From Tropicimonas sp033101155 (GTDB taxonomy: Bacteria > Pseudomonadota > Alphaproteobacteria > Rhodobacterales > Rhodobacteraceae): 64,000 bases of DNA. The position numbers and the translations under genes are program-made. The stretch is taken from NCBI RefSeq assembly GCF_033101155.1, contig NZ_JAWMPX010000001.1, positions 425,582 through 489,581 on the forward strand, written 5' to 3'. This document shows, piece after piece, positions 25,891 to 35,116 of this stretch (within the stretch, counting starts at the first letter, position 1; each line of letters opens with the position of its first letter). Under the pieces are notes generated by a model that saw only the letters and a program-made list of their open reading frames with translations, made no database searches and was not told the origin of the DNA.

Positions 25891-27141
25891 ATGAACCCAC
25901 TCGACGCCATTATCGCCGCAAATCGCGCCGGCGCCCCCGCGCTCCCCTCCGTCTGTTCGGCACATGAAGATGTGCTGGAGGCCTCGCTGCGTCTCGCCGA
26001 GACACTGGACCGCCCGCTGCTGGTCGAGGCCACGTCGAACCAGGTCAACCAGTTCGGCGGTTATACCGGAATGAAGGCGGCCGATTTCACCACCTTCGTC
26101 CATGCGATCTGCGATCGTGCCGGGGTGGACCGGGCGCGGGTGCTCTTCGGTGGCGACCATCTCGGGCCGCAGGCCTGGAAGGCCGAGCCGGCCGAGGATG
26201 CGATGGCCAAGGCGCGCGACATGATGCGGGCCTATGTCGAAGCCGGTTTCACCAAGATCCACCTCGATTGCTCGGAAGGCTGCGCCGGAGAGCCAGCCCA
26301 GCTTGGCGACGGGATCGTCGCTGCCCGGGCTGCCGATCTGGCCGAGATTTGCGAACTGGCAGCGCCGGACCCGGGCGCGCTGCGCTATATCATCGGCACC
26401 GAAGTTCCTCCCCCGGGCGGTGCCCGCTCCGACGAACACGGCATTGTCTCCACGCCGCCCGCCCGGGCGCTGGCAACGCTGAAAACCCACCGAGACGCCT
26501 TCGCGGCCCGCGGTCTCGACGCCGCCTGGTCGCGCATCCGCGGCCTCGTCCTGCAACCGGGGCTCGAGTTCGCCCCCGCCCATATCGACCGGTTCGACAT
26601 CGAGCGCCCCGACGATCTCTCCCCTGTCCTCGACGGACATGACCTGCTCTGTTTCGAGGCCCATTCCACCGACTACCAGCTTGATGCGGTCTATCCCGAC
26701 CTTGCCCGCCGCCATTTCGCGCTGCTGAAGGTTGGCCCGGCGCTGACCTATGCCTGGCGCGAGGCGCTTTATGGCCTCTCGCATATCCATGGATGGATGA
26801 GCGGTGCGCCGCATATCAGCGAAGAGATGGAACGGCTCATGCTGGCCAGTCCCGGCTATTGGCAAGGCCATCTTCATGGCGATCCCGACCAGCAGAAGCG
26901 CCTGCGCCATTTCGGCTATTCCGACCGCATCCGCTATTACTGGCCGCAGGCGCAGGGGGCCGTCGCGACGATGCTGGAGGCGCTCGAAGGGATGGATCCG
27001 CCCGAGCCGCTGCTGGCGCAATACCTGCCGCCAGACACGCTTGAGATCGCCGAGACGTTGCCGCTGCCCTGGCCGCGTGCGATGCTGCTGGCGAGCGTGC
27101 AGGGGATGTTGCTGCCCTATTTCGCTGCGCCGGGGGAGTAA
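25891..27141 (+). CDS. agaZ: AgaZ/GatZ/KbaZ-family tagatose-6-phosphate enzyme
   Basis: A 416-residue protein of the GatZ/KbaZ family; ATG 25891 begins MNPLDAIIAANRAG, and the long frame open before it overlaps the kinase gene and is not real. Family motifs seen: SVCSAHEDVLEASL, EATSNQVNQFGGYTGM, FGGDHLGPQAW, IHLDCSEGC and FEAHSTDYQ. The protein was first called the non-catalytic subunit of tagatose-1,6-bisphosphate aldolase, but no catalytic AgaY/KbaY is in the window. Relatives act alone as tagatose/fructose-6-phosphate 4-epimerases or have been proposed as tagatose-6-phosphate kinases. An epimerase would close the GalNAc route to fructose-6-phosphate. Confidence 0.85.
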   Translation: MNPLDAIIAANRAGAPALPSVCSAHEDVLEASLRLAETLDRPLLVEATSNQVNQFGGYTGMKAADFTTFVHAICDRAGVDRARVLFGGDHLGPQAWKAEPAEDAMAKARDMMRAYVEAGFTKIHLDCSEGCAGEPAQLGDGIVAARAADLAEICELAAPDPGALRYIIGTEVPPPGGARSDEHGIVSTPPARALATLKTHRDAFAARGLDAAWSRIRGLVLQPGLEFAPAHIDRFDIERPDDLSPVLDGHDLLCFEAHSTDYQLDAVYPDLARRHFALLKVGPALTYAWREALYGLSHIHGWMSGAPHISEEMERLMLASPGYWQGHLHGDPDQQKRLRHFGYSDRIRYYWPQAQGAVATMLEALEGMDPPEPLLAQYLPPDTLEIAETLPLPWPRAMLLASVQGMLLPYFAAPGE

Positions 27142-27144
27142 GAC

Positions 27145-28242
27145 ATGCTTCTTCTGCCCGAACAGCTTTGGTCCGACGGGTCGCTCCACAGCGACATGAC
27201 CGTGGAAGTGGACGCAGGCAAAGTCACCGCCCTGCGCCCGCGCCAGCCCTCCGATACAGGCCCCACGCCGCATCTCCTGATGCCCGGCTGCACCGACATC
27301 CAGGTCAATGGCGGTGGCGGGGCGATGACCAATTCCGACACCACACCCGAGGGCTTTCGCCGCATCGCCGAGGCCCATGCCGGGCGCGGCTCGCGCTGGA
27401 TCCTGCCGACGATCATCACCGACACGCCGGATGTGACCGAAGCCGCGGGGCAGGCCGTCATGGCGCTCTGGCCGGATCCGAACATCCTCGGGCTGCATAT
27501 CGAGGGCCCGCATATTGCGGTCGAGCGGCGCGGCACCCATGACGCCGCCCGTATTCGCCCGCTGGACCGGATCACGGTGGATCTGATCGCGACGCTCAGG
27601 GCGAAGAATATCCCCGTCCTGCTGACGCTGGCCCCCGAGCTGGCCGACCCGTCGCTCATGGCGGAACTGCGCGAAATGGGGTGTGTGCTTTCTGCCGGTC
27701 ACACCGCTGCGAACACCGTCGAGACCAGGGCCGCTCTTGAAAACGGCGTCACCTGTTTCACCCATCTCTACAATGCCATGCCGCCGATGACCTCGCGCGA
27801 GCCCGGCCCGGTCGGCGTGTCGATTTGCTCGGACGCCCATGTCGGGTTGATCGCAGACGGTATCCATGTGAGCTGGGAAATGGCGCGAATCGCCTGCTTG
27901 GCGCGGCCCGCCCCACGACGCACATATCTCGTCTCCGACGCCATGGCGACGGTCGGCGGGCCGGATTTCTTCACCCTCTATGGCCAGAAGATTCATGTGC
28001 AGGACGGAGCGTTGGTCAATGCCGAGGGCTCGCTCGCCGGCGCCCATATCGATCTGGTGACCTCGCTCGCCAATGCCCACAAACAGATCGGCCTGCCGCG
28101 GGCCGAGGCCATTGCCATGGCGACTGATGTGCCGCGCGACGTTCTCGGCTTGCCGCGTCAGAGAATCGATGCAGGCACACAGATTGCCGACCTTATCTGC
28201 CTTGACGAAACCCTTGCCCTCACGGAGATGCCAAATGGCTGA
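27145..28242 (+). CDS. nagA: N-acetylglucosamine-6-phosphate deacetylase
   Basis: A 365-residue amidohydrolase, 3 bp after agaZ and overlapping the GH20 gene by 8 bp. Metal and catalytic motifs are present: PGCTDIQVNGGGG, GLHIEGPHIA (metal Glu), SAGHTAAN, THLYNAMPPM and the catalytic Asp in LVSDAMATVGG. It removes acetate from GlcNAc-6-phosphate or GalNAc-6-phosphate, feeding the two SIS deaminases. Length and motif order are normal for NagA/AgaA. Confidence 0.92.
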   Translation: MLLLPEQLWSDGSLHSDMTVEVDAGKVTALRPRQPSDTGPTPHLLMPGCTDIQVNGGGGAMTNSDTTPEGFRRIAEAHAGRGSRWILPTIITDTPDVTEAAGQAVMALWPDPNILGLHIEGPHIAVERRGTHDAARIRPLDRITVDLIATLRAKNIPVLLTLAPELADPSLMAELREMGCVLSAGHTAANTVETRAALENGVTCFTHLYNAMPPMTSREPGPVGVSICSDAHVGLIADGIHVSWEMARIACLARPAPRRTYLVSDAMATVGGPDFFTLYGQKIHVQDGALVNAEGSLAGAHIDLVTSLANAHKQIGLPRAEAIAMATDVPRDVLGLPRQRIDAGTQIADLICLDETLALTEMPNG

Positions 28243-30124
28243 GTTCCGCCTCGAACAGCACTACCAGCCGGACAGCGACGCCGAGCATGGCGCGCTTGTT
28301 TTCCGCATCCACCATCTCTCGGGCGACCCGTTCCGGGTTGAGAAGCTGTGCTATTCCTGCATGACCCGCCCGGCGCGCGCGCATCGCGTGATCGGTGGTA
28401 CGCTGGTCAATCACTATGCCAACCATGTCGAGATCCTGCCACCCGAAGGGCTGACGTTCGCGCCGGGCGATGTCTGGCAGGTCGAGATCCATGGGCTGAC
28501 CCACAAGCCGGTCAACCGCACCCAGGGCGCGATGGCTGCCTGGTTCGAGACCGGCGACGGGCCGGTCATTATCCCGACCGGGGACCTGCAGCCGCCTGAA
28601 GCGGAGGAGCGAGGCAGGCCGAAGCTCTGGCCCCAGGGCGAGATATCCCTGCCGATCTGTCTCCTGCCCTGGCCGACCTCGATCGAGATCGCGGAATACG
28701 GTCCCGCGCCGCAACTTGTCCCGGCCAGTCAAGCGCTGAAGCCGGAAATGGCGCGCGTCGCCGCGCTGCACCGGCGCCTCTACCCCGCCGCCCCCGCTCC
28801 CTTCAGCCTTGATGATTGCACCCGGAGCCGCGCTGTTGCGGCCACGAAGGCGGAGCTGCCCGCAGGCGGTTTCCGGATCGACTTCGGCAAGACGATCACG
28901 ATTGCGCATGGCGACCCGGACGGGCTGCGCCACGGTCTGATCGCGCTGGCCCAGATGGCCCATGCCGAACGCACGGATCATCGCTTCCGCTTCCCGTTGA
29001 GTGGCGTGATCGAGGACGCCCCCCGGCATGACTGGCGCGGGGTGATGCTCGATGTCTCGCGCAATTTCATCGATCATGACGGAGTCCGTCGTGCGCTCGA
29101 CATCATGGGCTGGCAGCGGATGAACCGGCTGCACTGGCACCTGACGGATGACGAGGGCTGGCGGGTGCCGATTGCCGGCCTGCCGCAACTCACGCACGCT
29201 GGTGGAACGCGCGGCATGGATGGGCCGATCCCGCCGCAATATGCCGATGGCCCCAGTGGGCAGACGGGGGCCTACACGGCCGATGAAGTCCGTGCGCTGG
29301 TCGCCCATGGCAAGAGCCTCGGCATCGAAATCATGCCGGAGGTCGACATGCCTGGCCATATGGGGATCCTTCTCGCCGTGATGCCCGAACTGATCGATCC
29401 GGAGGAGACGCCGGACAGTTATCGCTCCGTGCAGGGCTATCCGAACAACGCCGCCAACCCGGCGATCGCGGCGGTCTGGCCGGTGATGGAGACGATCCTT
29501 GATGGGCTGGTCGAGCTTTTCTCCTTCGATGTGGTGCATATCGGCGGCGACGAGGTGGACGCGTTGAGCTGGTCGCAATCGCCCGCCGCGCAGGTGCTGG
29601 TGGAGCGTGAAGGGTTGGAGCCCGGTGCTGCGCCGCTGCAGAGCTTCTTCCTGCGGCGCATCCAGCAGATGCTGCGCGCCCGGGACCGCCGCATGGCTGG
29701 CTGGGACGAATGCGCCGATGGCGGCGGGGTCGAAGCGGATGCGCTGCTCTTCGCCTGGCGCACACGGGAGCGTGTCGCAGCGCTGATCGCCGATGGCTAC
29801 GAGGTCGTCGGCACGCCGGGGCAGGCCTACTATCTCGACATGATCGAAACCGCCGGATGGGACGCGCCGGGCACGTTCTGGGCCGGGGTCTCGACGCCGG
29901 AGGCCAGCTATGGCTACGAGGCGACGACCGGCCTGCCGGAGGGGCCGGGCAAGCTTGCCGGAGTTCAGGGCTGCATGTGGACCGAGCAGATCGACAGCAT
30001 GGCCCGTTTCAACGACATCGCCTTCCCGCGCTGGTCCATCGTGGCCGAGGCGGGGTGGAGCGCAGCAGATGCCAAGGACTGGTCCCGTTTCGCGGCGCTG
30101 TCGCGACTGATGCCGCAGATGTAG
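28235..30124 (+). CDS. GH20 beta-N-acetylhexosaminidase, probably cytoplasmic
   Basis: A 629-residue enzyme; ATG 28235 overlaps the nagA stop. An N-terminal beta domain (about 1-150) is followed by a GH20b-like domain and the catalytic barrel with WRGVMLDVSRNF, NRLHWHLTDDEGWR, PEVDMPGHMGILLA and HIGGDEV, where D439-E440 is the catalytic pair of substrate-assisted hydrolysis, and the aromatic GCMWTEQID segment. There is no signal peptide, so it should act on imported chitobiose-like or GalNAc-containing disaccharides in the cytoplasm, consistent with an ABC oligosaccharide importer in the same locus. Confidence 0.93.
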   Translation: MAEFRLEQHYQPDSDAEHGALVFRIHHLSGDPFRVEKLCYSCMTRPARAHRVIGGTLVNHYANHVEILPPEGLTFAPGDVWQVEIHGLTHKPVNRTQGAMAAWFETGDGPVIIPTGDLQPPEAEERGRPKLWPQGEISLPICLLPWPTSIEIAEYGPAPQLVPASQALKPEMARVAALHRRLYPAAPAPFSLDDCTRSRAVAATKAELPAGGFRIDFGKTITIAHGDPDGLRHGLIALAQMAHAERTDHRFRFPLSGVIEDAPRHDWRGVMLDVSRNFIDHDGVRRALDIMGWQRMNRLHWHLTDDEGWRVPIAGLPQLTHAGGTRGMDGPIPPQYADGPSGQTGAYTADEVRALVAHGKSLGIEIMPEVDMPGHMGILLAVMPELIDPEETPDSYRSVQGYPNNAANPAIAAVWPVMETILDGLVELFSFDVVHIGGDEVDALSWSQSPAAQVLVEREGLEPGAAPLQSFFLRRIQQMLRARDRRMAGWDECADGGGVEADALLFAWRTRERVAALIADGYEVVGTPGQAYYLDMIETAGWDAPGTFWAGVSTPEASYGYEATTGLPEGPGKLAGVQGCMWTEQIDSMARFNDIAFPRWSIVAEAGWSAADAKDWSRFAALSRLMPQM

Positions 30125-30134
30125 GAGCAAATCC

Positions 30135-31478
30135 ATGCGTATCGCGATTGGCGGGCTTCACACCGAATGCTCGACCTATAACCCGCTCCTGCAGGAGCGG
30201 TCGGATTTCCGGCGGCTGGAGGGCGAGGCTCTGATCGCCAAGGCGAATTTCGATTTCGCCGCCGCCGGAATTCAGACCTTGCCGCTGTTTCACGAAGCTT
30301 CCGTCCCCGGCGGACCGGTGCGGAGCGAGGTCTTCGAGGCGCAATGCGCCGAACTGCTCGACAGGTTGCGTGCGGCTGCTCCGCTGGACGGGGTACTGCT
30401 GCTGATGCATGGCGCGATGTTCGTGCCCGGGATCGACGACCCGGAGGGCGATTTCATCACCTCCGTGCGCGAGGTTGTCGGGCCGGATTGCCTGATCGCC
30501 GGCAGTTTCGATCTGCATGGCCAGATCACGGCGCGGATCGCCGAGACGCTCGACATCTTCGCCGCCTTCCGCACAGCCCCCCATGTCGATGTGGCCGAGA
30601 CCAATGCCCGCGCTGCTGCCATGCTGGCACGCGCGCTGAAGGGCGCGGCACGGCCCTGCGTGGTGCGGGTTCCGGTGCCTGTTCTGGTCTCCGGCGAGAT
30701 GTCCTCGACCTTCGTGTCCCCCTGCGACCGGCTTTACGCGGCGCTGCCGGAGGTGGATGCGCGGCCCGGGATCTGGGACGCCAACCTGATGATCGGCTAT
30801 GTCTGGGCCGACAGCCCGCGCGCCACCGCCGCAGCTGTCGTCACCTGCGAGGACGCGCAGGCGGGGCAGGCTGCTGCCCTGGAAATCGCGAAGGGTTATT
30901 TCGACTCCCGCACGGACCTTCTCTTCGACATGGAAGCCCTGCCGTTGGTGGATGCCGTCGCGGCGCTCGACGGGCCGGCCGTGCTGGCCGATAGCGGCGA
31001 CAACCCCACGGGCGGTGGCGTTGGCGATCGCGCGGACGTGCTGCAAGCCGTGCTTGCGGCGGACCGTCCGGCGCTTTTTGCCGGGATCGCCGCGCCGCGC
31101 GCCTATGAGGCGCTGCAACGCGGTGCGACAGAGATCGAGCTGGGCGGCGAACTTGGCGGCGGAGGGCCGCGCCTGACGCTCTCCATCGAGAGCTGCCGTT
31201 TCGCCGAAGGCTGCGCCATCGTGACGACCGGCCCGGCCACGGTGGTCATCAGCCACCGCCGCCGGCCCTTCCACTGGTTCGCTGATTTCGCGGCACTCGG
31301 GCTCTCGCTGGACGATCACCCGTTTCTCGTCGTCAAGTCCGGCTACCTCTCCGCCGATATCCGGACTCTGCCGCGCCGCCAGATCATGGCACTGACCGAT
31401 GGCGCGGTCTCGCAGGATCTGGCACGGCTGGAGAACCTGCACCGCCCGCGTCCGAGCCACCCGTTCCAGGCGCTCTGA
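30135..31478 (+). CDS. M81-family (MlrC-like) metalloprotein
   Basis: A 447-residue member of the M81/DUF1485 family, 10 bp after the GH20 gene. Visible metal-binding and family motifs are GGLHTECSTYNP at the N-terminus, LMHGAMF, GSFDLHGQITARI, TAPHVDVAET and SGDNPTGGGVGD. MlrC from microcystin degraders cleaves linear peptides, but most members lie in sugar or amino-acid clusters with unknown substrates. As the last gene of the plus arm it may hydrolyse an amide on the imported amino sugar. Confidence 0.85.
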   Translation: MRIAIGGLHTECSTYNPLLQERSDFRRLEGEALIAKANFDFAAAGIQTLPLFHEASVPGGPVRSEVFEAQCAELLDRLRAAAPLDGVLLLMHGAMFVPGIDDPEGDFITSVREVVGPDCLIAGSFDLHGQITARIAETLDIFAAFRTAPHVDVAETNARAAAMLARALKGAARPCVVRVPVPVLVSGEMSSTFVSPCDRLYAALPEVDARPGIWDANLMIGYVWADSPRATAAAVVTCEDAQAGQAAALEIAKGYFDSRTDLLFDMEALPLVDAVAALDGPAVLADSGDNPTGGGVGDRADVLQAVLAADRPALFAGIAAPRAYEALQRGATEIELGGELGGGGPRLTLSIESCRFAEGCAIVTTGPATVVISHRRRPFHWFADFAALGLSLDDHPFLVVKSGYLSADIRTLPRRQIMALTDGAVSQDLARLENLHRPRPSHPFQAL

Positions 31479-31496
31479 CCGGGCGATGCGGAGGAT

Positions 31497-33008
31497 TCAG
31501 CCGAGGCAATCGGCGTAGCTGTCGCGCAAGGCGTTTTTCTGGACCTTGCCCATCGTGTTGCGCGGCAGGCTGTCGACCAGCAGAAGCTTGCGTGGGTGCT
31601 TGAAGCGCGCAAGCTGCGAGGAGAGCGCGGCAAGCAGCGCCTCTGGCTCCGGCGGCGTTCCGTCCCCGGCCACGACCAGGGCCACGACGGCCTCGCCGAG
31701 ATCGGGATGCGGCACGCCGATGACGGCGCTTTCGGCGACCCCGTCCATCTCGTCCAGCAGGACCTCGATCTCCTTGGGATAGATATTGTAACCGCCGGCG
31801 ATGATCAGGTCCTTCTGGCGTCCGACGATATGCAAGTACCCCGCAGCGTCGATCAGGCCGAGATCGCCGGTGAGGAAGAACCCATCCTCGCGCAGCTCCT
31901 CGGCCGTTTTCTCCGGCATCCGCCAATAGCCCTGAAACACGTTCGGGCCGCGCACCTCGATCATGCCTGTTTCGCCCTGGCCGAGAACGCTGTCGCTGCC
32001 GGGCTCGGTGATCCGGATCTCGACCCCGGGGAGCGGCTGTCCCACCGTGCCGGCGATCCGCGCACCCTCATAGGGATTCGAGGCGTTCATGTTGGTTTCG
32101 GTCATGCCGTACCGTTCGAGGATACGATGGCCGGTGCGGGCTTCGAAAGCCTCATGCGTGGCCGCCAGCAACGGGGCGCTGCCGGAGACGAAGAGGCGCA
32201 TCGAGGCGACGAGGTCGCGGGTCAGGCGGGGGTCGTCCAACAGCCGTGTGTAGAAGGTCGGCACGCCCATGAGCGACGTTGAGCCGGGGATGGCGGCGAT
32301 GATCTCGTCGATATCGAATTTCGGGAAGAAGCGCACGGCGGCACCCGAGAGCAGGCTCACGTTGATCGCAACGAAGAGCCCGTGGGTGTGAAAGATCGGC
32401 AGCGCGTGGATCAGCGTGTCAGCGTCGGAGAACTGCCACAGATCGGCAAGCGCGCGGGCGTTGGAGAGCAGGTTGTCATGACTCAACATCGCGCCCTTGG
32501 AGCGTCCGGTCGTGCCGGAGGTGTAGAGAATCGCGGCCAGGTCATCGGGGGCGCACGGCGCGATGGTCTGGTGCGGCGCGCTGGCCGCGACGCGCGCGCT
32601 GAAGCTGCCGCCGCCGGTGGAATCCAGCGTCAGAACCTGCGCACCGGCGGTTTCGGCAATCGGTGCCAGCTCCGCTTCGGAACGCGGGTCGCAGATCAGC
32701 AGCTTCGGCTCGGCATCGCCAAGGAAATAGGCCAGCTCGGTGGGCGTGTAGGCCGTGTTGAGCGGCAGCAGCACCGCGCCGACCCGGATGCACGCCGCGT
32801 AGACGGCCAGCGCTTCCGGCGTCTTGGCGGCCTGAAGCGCGACCCGGTCGCCCTTTTGCACTCCGGCGCTAATCAATACGGCCGCCTGTCGGGCAGCAAG
32901 CTCAGCGAAGCCTTCATGGGTAAGCGTCCCGCCGTCGGGCAGGAGCAGGAAGGGGGCCGGGCTGGCGCTGCGCGGGCCAAACATGGCGTCATGGAGGTGA
33001 TTGGTCAT
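31497..33008 (-). CDS. matB: Malonyl-CoA synthetase
   Basis: A 503-residue ANL-superfamily ligase very close to the MatB pattern: LPLNTAYTPTEL, the P-loop ILYTSGTTGRSKGAML, ALPIFHTHGLFVA, the MatB-typical MGVPTFYTRLL, MRLFVSGSAPL and RYGMTETNMNASNPYEG segments, then GGYNIYPKEIE and the catalytic Lys in LPRNTMGKVQK. It makes malonyl-CoA from malonate, ATP and CoA. It is divergent from the FAH/RutE-like cluster and transcribed after the YciI gene, suggesting malonate is an end product there or is taken up by the TRAP system. Confidence 0.9.
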   Translation of the reverse strand: MTNHLHDAMFGPRSASPAPFLLLPDGGTLTHEGFAELAARQAAVLISAGVQKGDRVALQAAKTPEALAVYAACIRVGAVLLPLNTAYTPTELAYFLGDAEPKLLICDPRSEAELAPIAETAGAQVLTLDSTGGGSFSARVAASAPHQTIAPCAPDDLAAILYTSGTTGRSKGAMLSHDNLLSNARALADLWQFSDADTLIHALPIFHTHGLFVAINVSLLSGAAVRFFPKFDIDEIIAAIPGSTSLMGVPTFYTRLLDDPRLTRDLVASMRLFVSGSAPLLAATHEAFEARTGHRILERYGMTETNMNASNPYEGARIAGTVGQPLPGVEIRITEPGSDSVLGQGETGMIEVRGPNVFQGYWRMPEKTAEELREDGFFLTGDLGLIDAAGYLHIVGRQKDLIIAGGYNIYPKEIEVLLDEMDGVAESAVIGVPHPDLGEAVVALVVAGDGTPPEPEALLAALSSQLARFKHPRKLLLVDSLPRNTMGKVQKNALRDSYADCLG

Positions 33009-33074
33009 TCTCGTTCCACTTGTCAGAGGCGGTCCGGCGGCGCATCGCGCCGGCCAGACATAATTACATTGGAG

Positions 33075-33461
33075 TCACCGGAAGCCGACCTGCTGGCCCG
33101 AAAGCCCGACCGTCAGGGTAAAGCTTCCCTCGTTGATCAGCCAGCGCCTCAGATCGAAGCTGCGGGTGCCGCTCTTGTGCATCGGGTCGGCCTCGGCCAG
33201 CGCGCGGGCCTCGTCAAGCGAATCCGCGCGATAGATGATCATGCCTTCGCCAAGCAGGTTCTCGCCGCTTTCGTCGGAGACCGGGCCGGCAAAGGCCAGC
33301 TTGCCCGCCGCTTCCAGCTCCGCCTGGTAGGCCAGGTGGGTGGGCAGCATCTCTCGCAATGCCTCCGGCGGCTTCGCCGGCCGGGTCCGCACCACGTATA
33401 GCTCCAGCGCCAGGGCTCCGCGCTCACGCGCCTCTTGCTTGTATTCGCTCCATGCCGGCAT
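33075..33461 (-). CDS. YciI-like dimeric alpha-beta barrel protein
   Basis: A 128-residue protein; ATG 33461 has a GGAGGAG ribosome site 7 nt upstream, preferred over the longer frame. It has the YciI fold pattern: LYVVRTRP, then LPTHLAYQAELEAAGKLAFAGPVSD (key residues H, L, GP), MIIYRADSLDEARALAEADPMHKSG. Family members act as small isomerases or lactonase/decarboxylase-like enzymes (muconolactone isomerase fold), fitting an aromatic-degradation cluster. The exact reaction is unknown. Confidence 0.75.
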   Translation of the reverse strand: MPAWSEYKQEARERGALALELYVVRTRPAKPPEALREMLPTHLAYQAELEAAGKLAFAGPVSDESGENLLGEGMIIYRADSLDEARALAEADPMHKSGTRSFDLRRWLINEGSFTLTVGLSGQQVGFR

Positions 33462-33565
33462 TGTTTTCTCCTCCATTTCCTGCTCGAACAATAAATTATC
33501 GATTTTATTTGACAACCTCGAAAATAATCACCAAAAAAGGCAAGCCAGCAGGGGGAGGAGACATC
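33462..33565. promoter_or_regulatory. Divergent promoter region YciI/matB versus FAH cluster
   Basis: A 104-bp AT-rich gap. A TTGACA hexamer lies at 33509-33514 on the plus strand (TTGTCA on the minus strand). An inverted repeat AATAAA (33490-33495) / TTTATT (33504-33509) is next to it. It probably drives both units; the -10 elements are not convincing by eye. Confidence 0.4.
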
Positions 33566-34447
33566 ATGCGGTTCAGAGTCGGTAACAGCAGCGCCGGAAA
33601 CGGCGTTCATCTCGTGGAGGGCGATGAGGCGATCAATCTCTCGGCCCTGGAAACCGCAATCGGGTCCGACCTGATGGGACTCATCACCGGTCAGGCCGAC
33701 ATCGCGACCCTCGCCGCCCTGACGGCAGGTGCTGCGCGTGTGCCGCTGGCCGATGTCACGCCGGCGCTTCCGGTCGAAAACCCGGGCAAGATTGTGTGTC
33801 TCGGCCTGAACTATGTCGACCACATCAAGGAGGGCGGTTACGAGATTCCGGACTATCCGGCGCTCTTCATGCGCTGCCGCAACTCCCTCATGGCCGCTGG
33901 CCAACCGATGATTCGGCCGAGCTGTTCGGAGCGTCTCGATTATGAGGTCGAGCTGATGGTCATCATCGGCAAGGGTGGCAAGCACATCTCGGAACAGACC
34001 GCGCTTGAGCATGTCTTCGGCTACACGCTCTTCAATGACGGTTCTGTGCGCGACTACCAGCGCAAGACCCACCAATGGACCCCGGGCAAGAATTTTGACG
34101 ATACCGGCGCCATCGGCCCCGATGTCGTAACGCCGGACGAGCTGCCCGCAGGCGCTGTCGGGCTCAAGATCGAGAGCCGCGTCGGCGACGAGATCCTGCA
34201 ATCGGCCAATACGTCGGACATGCTGTGGTCGGTCGCGCGGACCATCGCCACGATCTCGGAGTATTCAACCCTGGAGCCGGGCGACATGATCGCCATGGGC
34301 ACGCCCCCGGGCGTCGGTCATGCCAAGACGCCGCCGCGCTGGCTGCGCCCCGGCGAGACCGTGGATGTGGAGATCGAAGGTATCGGCATCTGTTCCAGCC
34401 CGATCGTTGCCGAAGAGGATCTTGTCAGCACGGAGGCCGCGGAGTGA
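33566..34447 (+). CDS. Fumarylacetoacetate hydrolase (FAH)-family protein
   Basis: A 293-residue FAH-fold hydrolase/isomerase; ATG 33566 follows a GGGGGAGGAG ribosome site. Seen are the family VENPGKIVCLGLNYVDHIKEGG, the metal-ligand region LDYEVELMVIIGKGG, GYTLFNDGSVRDYQ, and GDMIAMGTPPGVGHAK. Members split C-C bonds of acylpyruvates or beta-keto acids, or isomerise/decarboxylate ring-cleavage products. It overlaps the next gene (GTGA), so both act in one pathway. Confidence 0.88.
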   Translation: MRFRVGNSSAGNGVHLVEGDEAINLSALETAIGSDLMGLITGQADIATLAALTAGAARVPLADVTPALPVENPGKIVCLGLNYVDHIKEGGYEIPDYPALFMRCRNSLMAAGQPMIRPSCSERLDYEVELMVIIGKGGKHISEQTALEHVFGYTLFNDGSVRDYQRKTHQWTPGKNFDDTGAIGPDVVTPDELPAGAVGLKIESRVGDEILQSANTSDMLWSVARTIATISEYSTLEPGDMIAMGTPPGVGHAKTPPRWLRPGETVDVEIEGIGICSSPIVAEEDLVSTEAAE

Positions 34448-35109
34448 ACGCGCTGACCGGAGAGGCGCTGGAGCAGGCGCGTGCCGAGGCGCAGGAAGCG
34501 GTCCGCAAGGTCCGCTCTGCCTGCGAGCGGCTCGACGACCCCGCCATCGACCTGATCCTGCGGGACGCGCGGTCGCATTATGCCTGGCAGGATCGTCCTG
34601 TCCCGCGCGCGCTGCTGGAAGAGATCTACGAGATCACGGCCAACGGCCCGACCAGCATGAATTGCTGTCCCGCCCGGTTCATCTTTGTCGAGACCGCCGA
34701 GGCGAAGGCAAAGCTCGCCAAGTCGCTCAAGGCCAAGAATATCGACAAGATGATGTCGGCCCCGGTGACGGTCATCATCGCGCATGACCTGGATTTCTGG
34801 ACCGAACTGCCCTTCCTCTTCCCGCATGAGGACCGGCGGCCGCATTTCCAGGGCAAGCCGGAGCATTCCGAGATCACCGCCTTCCGCAACGGGACGTTGC
34901 AGGCGGCCTATTTCATGATCGCGGCACGGGCTGTCGGCCTCGATACCGGCGCCATGTCGGGCTTCTCGAACGAGATCGTCGATGAGGAGTTCTTTGCAGG
35001 CTCCACATTGCGTTCAAATTTCCTGCTCAATCTTGGCTATGCCGACGAGGGCGCGTTGTTCCAGAGACTTCCGCGCTTCCCGTTCGACACGGCCTGCAAA
35101 TTCGTCTGA
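34444..35109 (+). CDS. RutE-like malonic semialdehyde reductase (nitroreductase fold)
   Basis: A 221-residue FMN protein starting at GTG 34444, overlapping the FAH stop. The pattern is that of RutE: DARSHYAWQDRPVP, NGPTSMNCCPARFIFV, SAPVTVIIAHDLDFWTELPFLFPH, TAFRNGTLQAAYFMIAARAVGLD, MSGFSNEIVDEEFF, LRSNFLLNLGY. RutE reduces toxic malonic semialdehyde to 3-hydroxypropionate in pyrimidine catabolism. No other rut gene is nearby, so here the aldehyde probably comes from the FAH or dioxygenase steps. It carries an N-terminal extension of about 30 residues relative to RutE. Confidence 0.75.
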   Translation: MNALTGEALEQARAEAQEAVRKVRSACERLDDPAIDLILRDARSHYAWQDRPVPRALLEEIYEITANGPTSMNCCPARFIFVETAEAKAKLAKSLKAKNIDKMMSAPVTVIIAHDLDFWTELPFLFPHEDRRPHFQGKPEHSEITAFRNGTLQAAYFMIAARAVGLDTGAMSGFSNEIVDEEFFAGSTLRSNFLLNLGYADEGALFQRLPRFPFDTACKFV

Positions 35110-35116
35110 GGCACCC

